DNA from: JBBDMX01 sp038241095
GTDB taxonomy: Bacteria > Planctomycetota > Phycisphaerae > Phycisphaerales > Phycisphaeraceae
Reading direction: 5' to 3'
Length of the DNA: 14,131 nt
Assembly: GCA_038241095.1 (NCBI GenBank)
Contig: JBBRGB010000078.1
Span: 1 to 14,131, forward strand
Of this stretch, positions 1-6,319 are shown piece after piece. The notes beneath the pieces are model-generated. The model did not search any database and had not been told where the DNA came from. It saw only the letters and a program-made list of their open reading frames with translations. Position 1 is the stretch's first letter. Each line of letters begins with the position of its first letter. The position numbers and the translations under genes were made by a program.

Positions 1-1
1 G

Positions 2-1306
2 ATGGCCGGGCCGGCCGTGCCCATGCTCAAGCACGAAAAGTGGCCCGGGGCCGTGGTCTTCACCACCCACGCCACCCTGCTGGGCCGCTACCTTGCGATG
101 CACGACAACGACTTCTACGGCCACCTCGCCTCCTACAACGCCGCTGCCGAGGCTGACCACTTCGCCGCCCGGCCCGAATACGAGATCGAACGCGCCGCGG
201 CCCACGCCGCCCATGTCTTCACCACCGTCAGCGATGTCACCGCCGAGGAATGCAAACACCTCTTGGGCCGCACGCCCGAACTCATCCTGCCCAACGGCTT
301 AAACATTCAGCGCTTCGCCGCCTTGCACGAGTTCCAGAACCTGCACCTGACCTACAAGGAAAAAATCCATCAGTTCACCATGGGCCACTTCTTCCCCAGC
401 TACCACTTCGACCTCGACCGCACGCTCTACTTCTTCACCTCCGGCCGCTATGAATATCGCAACAAGGGCATGGACCTCACCATCGAAGCCCTGGCCCGGC
501 TTAACCACCGTCTGCGCACCACGGGCAGCCCGGTCACCGTCATCTGCTTCATCATCACCCGCAGGCCCGTGCGTTCGATGAACGTCACCACGCTGCAAAC
601 CCACGCCATGCTTGACGAGTTGGCCACCGCCACCGAAAGCGTCAAGAACCAGATCGGCGACAAGCTTTTCCTTGCCGCCGCCACGGGCAAGATTCCCGAC
701 TTCAACACCCTGGTCGATGAATACTGGTTGCTGCGTCTTCGCCGCACGATTCACGCCTGGAAACGCGATCTGCCGCCGCCCATTGTCACGCATGATCTTG
801 TGGACGATCAGAAAGACGAAGTGCTCAACCAGCTTCGCGCCAGCCACCTGCTCAACAACCAGCACGACCCGGTGAAGATCATCTATCACCCCGATTTCAT
901 CAGCCCGACCAACCCGCTTTTCAGCATGGAGTACGAACAGTTTGTGCGTGGCTGCCACTTGGGTGTGTTCCCTTCGTACTACGAGCCTTGGGGCTACACG
1001 CCGCTGGAATCCATCGCCTTGGGCGTGCCGGCGATCACCAGCGATCTGTCGGGCTTCGGCTCGTACATTCAGCAGTTGTTGCCCGACCATGAGCAGAAAG
1101 GTTTGTACGTGCTGCGACGGCGAAACACGTCGTACTGGCAGTCGGCCGATGAACTGGCGGACCGCATGTTCCGCTTCTGCCAGTTGTCCCGCCGCGAACG
1201 CATCACCCTGCGCAACACCGTCGAAGGTTTCAGCGAACACTTCGACTGGCACAACCTCGCCAAGCGCTACGATGAGGCCCACGAGTTGGCGCTGGATCGG
1301 GTGTGA
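2..1306 (+). CDS. Glycogen synthase, eukaryotic-type GT3 family (5' end outside window)
   Basis: Transfers glucose from a sugar nucleotide (UDP-glucose in characterised GT3 enzymes) onto the growing alpha-1,4-glucan in the cytoplasm. The frame is open at the left edge; the ATG at 2 lies inside the N-terminal domain, and I estimate roughly 190 residues are missing by comparison with yeast Gsy2. Visible signatures, numbered from position 2, are FTTHATLLGRYL near 20-31, IERAAAHAAHVFTTVS near 62-77, LPNGLN near 95-100, HEFQNLH near 109-115 and GRYEYRNKGMD near 148-158. The catalytic E-x7-E is E328 and E336 in YYEPWGYTPLE, followed by GVPAITSDLSGFGSY. The C-terminus keeps part of the glucose-6-phosphate-sensing arginine cluster (R397, R398, R400, R404; the last two positions are T406 and G409) and lacks the phosphorylated tail of yeast and animal enzymes. 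It converges on the zinc-ribbon gene. The family call is very firm; physiological regulation is inferred. Confidence 0.95.
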   Translation: MAGPAVPMLKHEKWPGAVVFTTHATLLGRYLAMHDNDFYGHLASYNAAAEADHFAARPEYEIERAAAHAAHVFTTVSDVTAEECKHLLGRTPELILPNGLNIQRFAALHEFQNLHLTYKEKIHQFTMGHFFPSYHFDLDRTLYFFTSGRYEYRNKGMDLTIEALARLNHRLRTTGSPVTVICFIITRRPVRSMNVTTLQTHAMLDELATATESVKNQIGDKLFLAAATGKIPDFNTLVDEYWLLRLRRTIHAWKRDLPPPIVTHDLVDDQKDEVLNQLRASHLLNNQHDPVKIIYHPDFISPTNPLFSMEYEQFVRGCHLGVFPSYYEPWGYTPLESIALGVPAITSDLSGFGSYIQQLLPDHEQKGLYVLRRRNTSYWQSADELADRMFRFCQLSRRERITLRNTVEGFSEHFDWHNLAKRYDEAHELALDRV

Positions 1307-1313
1307 GTTGTGA

Positions 1314-1361
1314 GATGAGGGAGTGACAAGGTGAGGGGGTGAAGGGGTGACACGGTGAAGG
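1314..1361. repeat. Octamer tandem repeat, about six units of GGTGANNN
   Basis: TGA recurs every 8 nt at 1316, 1324, 1332, 1340, 1348 and 1356. The units read GATGAGGG, AGTGACAA, GGTGAGGG, GGTGAAGG, GGTGACAC and GGTGAAGG. The tract starts 8 nt after the glycogen synthase stop and lies in the short gap between two convergent genes. No terminator with a T-tract is visible in this gap. Confidence 0.65.
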
Positions 1362-1388
1362 TGATTGTCACGCTTGCGGTTTAGCGTC

Positions 1389-2603
1389 TTACTGGCCGCG
1401 GAAAATCGCAATCAGCAGCATCACGAATCCAATCGCCAATGCGATGCCCACCACCAAGGCCGCGATTTTCCAGCCCGACCACGGCCGCTCGCCTTGCACC
1501 TCTCCCGTGCGGGCGTTGATCAGAAAGCGATAGACCCGCTGTTGGTAGCGGTAGGCGCTGATCCAGACCGGCAAGAGCAGGTGCTTGAAGGTGATGTCGT
1601 GGTGGTGGATGTCGGTGGTGCCGATGCGCTGGTGGTCGCCGCCGATGTCGGAGCGAACGGTGCCAGCGATGGCGGGTTCCATCAAACCGCAGGCGACGGT
1701 GAAACCTTCATCCAGCGCCAGTTGATAACTCTCGGCGCTGAAACCGGCCAGGAAGTCATCGTTGTACGCCGCCAGATGCTCCAAGTCCCACGGCTCCAGA
1801 GCCTCGATGTACTTCCGCGGCAGCGACCGGCTGGCGAGAACAAGCAGATCGTCAAAGCGGTTGCGAACCGTGCCCGAAGCGAAACTCCAGCGGGTCTTGC
1901 GCACCTGACGGGTTCGCATTTGCGCCTTGCCGTTGATGTGAACGGTGTAGGTTTCGGTGACCCAGTAATCGTCGCCGCGCTGGCCCGTGTAGTGGGTGGT
2001 GGTGCGGCAATCGTAAGTCCAATAAGGGACGTACACGCCCACGAGTTTGCCGTCCGTGGTCGCCAGTTGTTTCAACCCCGACGGTGCCATCCAAAGCGAA
2101 TCGAGCCAATCGGCAAACGCCTTTTCCGCCCGCAGCCGCGAGATGGCGAAGGGCAAGAGCGATTCGGGTTTGATGACCCGCTCGATGACGGTTTGCGTCA
2201 CCACTGGTGAGCCGCAGAAGGCGCAGGTGGAAGCGACGATGTTGGGCGGCTGGGTGGTCTGGGCACCGCAGGAAGTGCAGCGAATCAACTGCTTTTCCGT
2301 CAGCGGGGCTTCCTCGGCGATGGAACGCAGCGTGGCGAGATAGTCCCGCTCCGCGATCGGTTCGACGGCCAGAAGGATCGGCGTGACATGCCCGCAATAG
2401 GGGCATTTCAGCGCCTGTTGATCCGGCGAAAACGCCAGCGAAGCCCCGCATTGCCCGCAGGGAAAATAGCGCGGCCCGGTTGGCGATGACTCACTGGACG
2501 TTGGCGATGCCGCACTTGCCGACGCCGACGCGGCCTTGACCGAAGCGGGCGAAAGCACCTCTTCGAACTCCACCGGCTCATCCTGATTGTGCGATTGCGG
2601 CAT
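1389..2603 (-). CDS. YdjG-like double zinc-ribbon membrane protein
   Basis: A 404-residue protein of unknown biochemical function. Residues 1-45 are acidic then Ala/Ser-rich and probably disordered. Two four-cysteine zinc ribbons follow: C49, C52, C67, C70 and C109, C112, C127, C130. The middle region holds GVYVPYWTYDCR near 189-200, which I recall as typical of the YdjG-type family, often mis-annotated as a primosomal protein N'/replication factor Y relative; no helicase motifs are present. One hydrophobic helix (about 379-401) ends the protein, so it is likely tail-anchored with the ribbons in the cytoplasm. Its ATG lies 6 nt beyond the SPFH stop with no clear Shine-Dalgarno site, suggesting translational coupling. 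In Bacillus subtilis, ydjG and the SPFH gene ydjI share an operon with pspA (recalled knowledge), so a joint membrane-associated role is inferred. No pspA is present here. Confidence 0.8.
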   Translation of the reverse strand: MPQSHNQDEPVEFEEVLSPASVKAASASASAASPTSSESSPTGPRYFPCGQCGASLAFSPDQQALKCPYCGHVTPILLAVEPIAERDYLATLRSIAEEAPLTEKQLIRCTSCGAQTTQPPNIVASTCAFCGSPVVTQTVIERVIKPESLLPFAISRLRAEKAFADWLDSLWMAPSGLKQLATTDGKLVGVYVPYWTYDCRTTTHYTGQRGDDYWVTETYTVHINGKAQMRTRQVRKTRWSFASGTVRNRFDDLLVLASRSLPRKYIEALEPWDLEHLAAYNDDFLAGFSAESYQLALDEGFTVACGLMEPAIAGTVRSDIGGDHQRIGTTDIHHHDITFKHLLLPVWISAYRYQQRVYRFLINARTGEVQGERPWSGWKIAALVVGIALAIGFVMLLIAIFRGQ

Positions 2604-2609
2604 CGGTGC

Positions 2610-3719
2610 TTACGCGGAAGGTGGAATCGGCGGGGGCGGGGTCTGTGTGAAGTGCGGGGTGAGTTCCGCCTGTTGGTCCGCCTTGGTCCACTGCGCCAAG
2701 CCCTGCTTCCACACCAGCGTTTCGCGTGTCACTCGGCCGGCCTTGATCTGGCCTTGGAGCGTTTGATTGTCGAAGGGGCCGGTCTGTCGTCCGTCGATGG
2801 CGACGAACCATGCCGAAGCTCCGGGGATTGGCGGTGGCGCTTGCCCGCCGCCGGCGCTCATGCCGCCGCGCATGGCGTCCGCCATCACGCCCCCCATGCC
2901 CAGGCCGACGCCCAGGCCCGCGCCAGCCGCCGCCAGACCGCCGGGGTTTTTCGCCGCGTCGGGAATGGAGTTGGCGACTTGGAACTGCGTGTATTGCCCG
3001 AGGTTGCCCACCACGCCCATGCTCGTGCGCTTGTCCATCGCCTCTTCGACGGCGGGTGGCAGCGAGATGTTTTCCACGAGGATTTTCGTCAGCGCCAGGC
3101 CGTACTCCGCGAACTCCGGGCCGATGCTCATGCGGATGAACTCGCCCAGTTCGTTGTAATTCGAGGCCAGGTCCAGCACGGGAATCTTGCTTTCGCCCAG
3201 CACGTCGGCAAAGCGCGACACCACGATGTTGCGCAGCTGTTCGGTGATCTGATCGGTGGTGAAGTGGGCATCGGTGCCGGCGATTTCACGGATGACCTTG
3301 GCGGGGTCGGCGACCTTGATGGCGTAAGTGCCAAAGGCTCGCAGACGCATCGGGCCGAACTCCGCGTCGCGGAGCATGATGGGGTTCATGGTGCCCCATT
3401 TGAGGTCGGTGAACTGGCGTGTGGAGAGGAAATAGACCTCAGCCTTGAAGGGGCTTTCAAAGCCGTATTTCCAACCCTTGAGCGTCGAGAGGATCGGCAG
3501 GTTGGCGGTGTGAAGCTCGTACATCCCCGGACCGAACACATCGGCCACCTTGCCCTGATCGACGAACACCGCCGCCTGACCCTCGCGCACGACGAGCCGC
3601 GCGCCGTACTTGATTTCGTTGTTGTAACGCGGGAAGCGCCACACCAGCGTGTCGTGGCTGGAATCCAACCACTCGACAATGTCCACCAGCTCGCCGCGAA
3701 GTTTATCCCAGAATCCCAT
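2610..3719 (-). CDS. SPFH-domain protein, YdjI-like, with C-terminal GYF_2 (DUF4339) domain
   Basis: A 369-residue SPFH-family protein of the YdjI type (often labelled virion-core-protein-like). The N-terminus MGFWDKLRGELVDIVEW and the segment with FGPGMYELHT (63-71) are characteristic; the SPFH core runs to about residue 225. A Gly/Ala-rich flexible linker covers about 258-300. Residues 303-353 form a GYF_2 domain, with WF at its start, the TGPF signature (313-316), TLVW (334-337) and GLAQW (340-344). B. subtilis YdjI ends instead in a zinc ribbon, so the tail appears swapped. No transmembrane helix is obvious; membrane association is inferred from the family. The ATG at 3719 is chosen because AAGGAG sits 8 nt upstream; an in-frame TTG at 3725 is less likely. 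It lies downstream of frr and 6 nt upstream of the zinc-ribbon gene, which may be its membrane anchor. Confidence 0.88.
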   Translation of the reverse strand: MGFWDKLRGELVDIVEWLDSSHDTLVWRFPRYNNEIKYGARLVVREGQAAVFVDQGKVADVFGPGMYELHTANLPILSTLKGWKYGFESPFKAEVYFLSTRQFTDLKWGTMNPIMLRDAEFGPMRLRAFGTYAIKVADPAKVIREIAGTDAHFTTDQITEQLRNIVVSRFADVLGESKIPVLDLASNYNELGEFIRMSIGPEFAEYGLALTKILVENISLPPAVEEAMDKRTSMGVVGNLGQYTQFQVANSIPDAAKNPGGLAAAGAGLGVGLGMGGVMADAMRGGMSAGGGQAPPPIPGASAWFVAIDGRQTGPFDNQTLQGQIKAGRVTRETLVWKQGLAQWTKADQQAELTPHFTQTPPPPIPPSA

Positions 3720-3727
3720 GATCAAAG

Positions 3728-3733
3728 CTCCTT
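3728..3733 (-). promoter_or_regulatory. Ribosome binding site of the SPFH gene
   Basis: AAGGAG on the minus strand, 8 nt before the ATG at 3719. It decides for that ATG over the in-frame TTG at 3725, which is only 2 nt from the site. Confidence 0.8.
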
Positions 3734-3739
3734 AGGGTT

Positions 3740-3828
3740 AGTCTTGAGTCTTGAGGGTTGTGAGTCGTGCGTTCGTGTGTTGAGCCTCGCCTTGTATTGT
3801 CTTACCTCAAGACTCAAGACTCAAGACT
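3740..3828. repeat. Inverted heptamer repeat between frr and the SPFH gene
   Basis: Two AGTCTTG units (3740-3753) plus AGG are mirrored by CCTCAAGACTCAAGACT at 3805-3821, giving a perfect 17-bp inverted repeat around a 48-nt spacer. The right side carries one further unit, making three CTCAAGA heptamers from 3806 to 3826. The element fills most of the gap between the frr stop and the SPFH start. There is no T-tract, so a simple Rho-independent terminator is unlikely. It could still fold in the frr-SPFH transcript. Confidence 0.8.
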
Positions 3829-3832
3829 GTCT

Positions 3833-4399
3833 TCATATTTCCTGAATTTCTTTCTGCTTGGCCGCCACCATTTCGTCCACCTGCTTTTCGTAGGTCTTGA
3901 GCGATTCCTGCACTTCGTCCCCGGCCTTCTTCACATCGTCTTCACTGACGTGAATCGCCTTGTCCTTCTTCATCCCTTCAAGATGCTTGTTGGCGTCGCG
4001 GCGGGCGTTGCGCAGGGTGATCTTGGCCTGCTCGCCCATCTGCTTGACGTTGGTGGACAACTGCGTCCGCCGCTCACCGGAAAGCGAGGGCAGGTTCAGA
4101 CGAATCTGCTTGCCTTCGGTCATGGGGTTCAAGCCCAGACCCGACGCTTGGATGCCCTTGACAATCGCCTGCGTGGACGAGGGGTCAAACGGCTTGATGA
4201 GCAGTTGCGTCGGCTCCGGCACGCTGATGAGCGCCAGGCTGCGCAGGTCGGTCATCGAGCCGAAGTAGTCGATCTTGACGTACTCGACCAAGGCCGTGGA
4301 GGCCCGCCCGGTGCGCACGCCCTTGAGTTCGCTCTTGAGATACTCGACGGCCTTGTCCATGTGTTCTTCGGCTTCGAGTTGAATGGTGTCAATGTCCAT
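3833..4399 (-). CDS. frr: Ribosome recycling factor
   Basis: Splits post-termination ribosomes together with EF-G, freeing subunits for a new round. The 188-residue product matches the family length of about 185. Conserved signatures are RTGRAS (29-34), the IDYFGS segment near 43-48, SVPEPTQLLIKPFD (59-72), GLGLNP (87-92), LPSLSGERR (103-111) and RRDAN (133-137). The ATG at 4399 is chosen because AGGA lies 7 nt upstream and the protein then starts at the usual position; the frame is open further upstream only as chance sequence. It lies 56 nt after pyrH on the same strand, the classic pyrH-frr order, so co-transcription is likely. The usual rpsB-tsf genes are not upstream in this window. Confidence 0.97.
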   Translation of the reverse strand: MDIDTIQLEAEEHMDKAVEYLKSELKGVRTGRASTALVEYVKIDYFGSMTDLRSLALISVPEPTQLLIKPFDPSSTQAIVKGIQASGLGLNPMTEGKQIRLNLPSLSGERRTQLSTNVKQMGEQAKITLRNARRDANKHLEGMKKDKAIHVSEDDVKKAGDEVQESLKTYEKQVDEMVAAKQKEIQEI

Positions 4400-4455
4400 G
4401 TGTTGTTCCTGTGAAAAAGGCTTGGGGCTTGAGGCTTGCGCGGCTGTTGTGGATT

Positions 4456-5280
4456 TTACGAGACGCGGGTGCCGTGGGGTTTGCCGCTGACGACCTCGGC
4501 GATGTGGCCGGGGCGTTTCATGTTGAAGACCACGATGGGGATGCCGCGATCCATGCACATGGAAAACGCGGCGAGGTCCATGACCTTGAGTTGCCGGGCG
4601 ATGACGTCCTTATAGGTCAGTGTGTCGAAGCGCACCGCGTCCTTGTGGAGCATCGGGTCTTTGTCGTAGATGCCATCGACTTTGGTGGCTTTGAGCACCA
4701 CATCCGCGCCGATTTCCGCGGCCCGCAACGCCGCGGCGGTGTCGGTGGTGAAAAACGGATTGCCCGTGCCGGCTGCGAAGATGACCACCCGGCCCTTTTC
4801 CAAGTGCCGCAACGCCCGCCCGCGAATAAACGGCTCGGCCACGCTGGTGAGATTCAACGCCGAGAGCACCCGCGCCGGCACGCCGATCTTTTCGAGCATC
4901 TCTTTGAGCGCCAAGCCGTTGATGGCCGTGCCCAACATGCCCATGTAGTCAGCGGTGGCCTGGTTGATGTGGCCTTCTTGCGCCAAGCGCGAACCGCGGA
5001 TGATGTTGCCCCCGCCCACCACCACCGCCAGTTGCGTCCCCAGCTTCGCGGCCGCGGCGATCTCGTGGGCGATCAATTCAAGTTCCGCGCCGTCAATGCC
5101 AAACCCGCCGGCCTTGCAAAGCGACTCCCCGCTGATCTTCAGAAGCGCCCGGCCATAAAAAGGCTTGACGCCCTGGACTGGCCCCCCCGAAGCCCCCCCG
5201 GATGCCGCCCCGGAAGACTCCCCGCAAGGTGTGCAAGGTGTGGAACAATCGTTGGATTCTATTGGCGCTGCGTGGGACAT
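4456..5280 (-). CDS. pyrH: UMP kinase with N-terminal extension
   Basis: Phosphorylates UMP to UDP with ATP in pyrimidine nucleotide synthesis; it belongs to the amino-acid-kinase fold and acts as a cytoplasmic hexamer in known bacteria. Core motifs are LLKISGE (46-52, catalytic K48), VVVGGGN (86-92), TADYMGMLGT (109-118) and GTGNPFFTTDTAA (171-183). At 274 residues it exceeds the usual 235-245 because of about 40 extra N-terminal residues that are rich in Gly, Ser and Ala and contain three cysteines (C12, C16, C19). There is no in-frame ATG, GTG or TTG close to the kinase core, so the ATG at 5280 looks real. No Shine-Dalgarno site precedes it, and a candidate promoter ends 6 nt before the start, which suggests a leaderless mRNA. 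It is first in the pyrH-frr cluster. Confidence 0.95.
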   Translation of the reverse strand: MSHAAPIESNDCSTPCTPCGESSGAASGGASGGPVQGVKPFYGRALLKISGESLCKAGGFGIDGAELELIAHEIAAAAKLGTQLAVVVGGGNIIRGSRLAQEGHINQATADYMGMLGTAINGLALKEMLEKIGVPARVLSALNLTSVAEPFIRGRALRHLEKGRVVIFAAGTGNPFFTTDTAAALRAAEIGADVVLKATKVDGIYDKDPMLHKDAVRFDTLTYKDVIARQLKVMDLAAFSMCMDRGIPIVVFNMKRPGHIAEVVSGKPHGTRVS

Positions 5281-5286
5281 GCACAG

Positions 5287-5315
5287 ATTGCACAGCTTTC
5301 AAGCCCATCCGTCAA
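5287..5315 (-). promoter_or_regulatory. Candidate sigma70-type promoter of pyrH
   Basis: On the minus strand, TTGACG (-35) and TGCAAT (-10, four of six consensus bases) are 17 nt apart. The -10 ends 6 nt before the pyrH ATG, placing the transcription start at or next to the start codon. This fits the absence of a Shine-Dalgarno site. It is a sequence match only. Confidence 0.4.
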
Positions 5316-5347
5316 ATCGGCCTGTGATTCACCCCACCCGACCCGAC

Positions 5348-5423
5348 GAGCCGCGCACGAAGTAAGCGGAGCCTTGCGCGTTTCGCCACGGATATCAAAT
5401 CCCGCTTACTCCGTGCGCGGCTC
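5348..5423. repeat. REP-like long inverted repeat, copy 1
   Basis: Arms 5348-5369 and 5402-5423 are 22 nt each and complementary at 21 of 22 positions around a 32-nt centre. Each arm begins GAGCCGCGCACG and ends GTAAGCGG when read inward from its own outer end. The left arm is identical to the left arm of copy 2 at 13721. Read inward in one frame, each arm spells E-P-R-T-x-stop. It sits between the DUF892 terminator and pyrH. Confidence 0.85.
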
Positions 5424-5459
5424 ATTGCGTGAAGCCATTTCAGGCCCGTTGATTGGATG

Positions 5460-5497
5460 AAAAAAAACACGCCCCCGCCGTTGGGCGGAAGCGCGTG
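5460..5497 (-). terminator. Rho-independent terminator of the DUF892 gene
   Basis: Minus strand: outer stem CACGC/GCGTG, inner stem CCGCC/GGCGG around the loop CAAC, with a small internal loop (GCTT against GG), followed by eight T. It begins 19 nt after the DUF892 stop. Confidence 0.88.
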
Positions 5498-5515
5498 GAG
5501 AAAGCCAAGGTGTCA

Positions 5516-6016
5516 TTACTCTTTCATTTCCTGGGCGGCGGCATTGACGCCCGCTTCGGCGATCTTGGTCAGCTTCTGATCCGCGGCCTTTTCTTCCTCG
5601 AAAGTCTTGCCCAGGATCTTGACGACCTGATCGTGGCCCATCTGTTTGGCCCATTCCAGCACCGTGCCGTAGGAGGCGATTTCGTAGTGTTCCACTTTCT
5701 GGGCTGCGGCGATCATCATCACATCGCGCACCGCGTCGGTCTCGGCCTCTTCCATCACTTCCGAGCCTTCCTTGAGCAGGCCGGCCATCGCTTCGCACTT
5801 CTTGGCGCGGGGTTTGCGATCCAGAGCCTCGAAGGCCTGTTCCAAGCGTGAAATCTGCTCTTCGGTTTCCTTGAGGTGACTCTCGAAAGCTTGCTTAAGC
5901 TTGGGGTCGCTGGCCTTCTTTGCCATCTTGGGCAGGGCCTTGGTCAACTGCTTTTCAGCCGAGTAGAGGTCCATGATCTCGTCCATGAGAGCATCGTGAA
6001 GGGTTTTCGTGGCCAT
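5516..6016 (-). CDS. Ferritin-like DUF892 (YciE/YciF family) protein
   Basis: A 166-residue all-helical protein of the ferritin-like DUF892 family, whose Escherichia coli relatives YciE and YciF are stress-induced; biochemical role uncertain. The family start TLHDALMDEIMDLYSAEKQL (5-24) is clear. Candidate metal ligands are E21, H47, E50 and E53 in the first helix pair, E109, H110 and E112 in VEHYE, and the acidic run around E140-E142; a diiron site is inferred from the family. The ATG at 6016 has AAGGA 8 nt upstream. It is a single-gene unit with its own terminator, divergent from mdh. The sequence does not distinguish iron storage, peroxide detoxification or another stress role. Confidence 0.93.
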   Translation of the reverse strand: MATKTLHDALMDEIMDLYSAEKQLTKALPKMAKKASDPKLKQAFESHLKETEEQISRLEQAFEALDRKPRAKKCEAMAGLLKEGSEVMEEAETDAVRDVMMIAAAQKVEHYEIASYGTVLEWAKQMGHDQVVKILGKTFEEEKAADQKLTKIAEAGVNAAAQEMKE

Positions 6017-6168
6017 GAGTTTGATCCTTTCGTGTGTTGGGACAGTTGCGTGACTTTAGGTTTGGGAGAATGACCGCGACAAGACGGGATATTCCCGATT
6101 CGAGCGTCGGGATTCAGAGAGCGGGCACATCGGAACCAAAAGATTAAAAGCTCCAGCAAGACGATGCG

Positions 6169-6196
6169 TTTTACGCACAGCATCAATTTTGATAAT
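6169..6196 (+). promoter_or_regulatory. Candidate promoter of mdh
   Basis: TTTTAC (-35) and GATAAT (-10) are 16 nt apart; an overlapping TAATAT at 6193-6198 gives an 18-nt spacing. It would start an mRNA with a leader of about 115 nt containing the CCCGGC hairpin. The stretch is AT-rich against GC-rich surroundings. Sequence match only. Confidence 0.4.
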
Positions 6197-6305
6197 ATGA
6201 CTTGGCTCTCCCATGACCCGGCGACCGCCGGGCCTTACACCCCAAAACTGGATAACGGCGCACCAACCCGCTTATCCCCGGTTGACACCGGCCACAAGAC
6301 CCGCG

Positions 6306-6311
6306 AAAGGA
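6306..6311 (+). promoter_or_regulatory. Ribosome binding site of mdh
   Basis: AAAGGA, 8 nt before the ATG at 6320. It decides for that start and against the in-frame upstream ATG at 6164, which would add 52 residues unlike the family. Confidence 0.8.
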
Positions 6312-6319
6312 TCATCGTT

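Larger units (their letters stand above)
6017..6319. other. Divergent intergenic region between the DUF892 gene and mdh
   Basis: Holds the mdh promoter candidate and the two ribosome binding sites. A GC-rich hairpin in the mdh leader (CCCGGC at 6217-6222, loop GACC, GCCGGG at 6227-6232) and a weaker 6-bp dyad (TCCCGA/TCGGGA, 6093-6111) are also visible. I found no convincing promoter for the DUF892 gene and no further gene. Confidence 0.6.

Noticed and set aside
2589..3845. Long plus-strand open frame opposite the SPFH gene
   Set aside because: Codon-bias shadow of a GC-rich gene; its Arg/His/Gly-rich translation has no domain signature. The same applies to 299-1411, 6272-7306, 7532-8596, 10530-11525 and 12240-13088.
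6093..6111. Operator dyad TCCCGA/TCGGGA upstream of the DUF892 gene
   Set aside because: Six base pairs, single occurrence, expected by chance in GC-rich DNA.
6164..6319. Longer mdh start at 6164
   Set aside because: The extra 52 residues do not resemble the family and overlap the promoter candidate; the ATG at 6320 has a good ribosome binding site.
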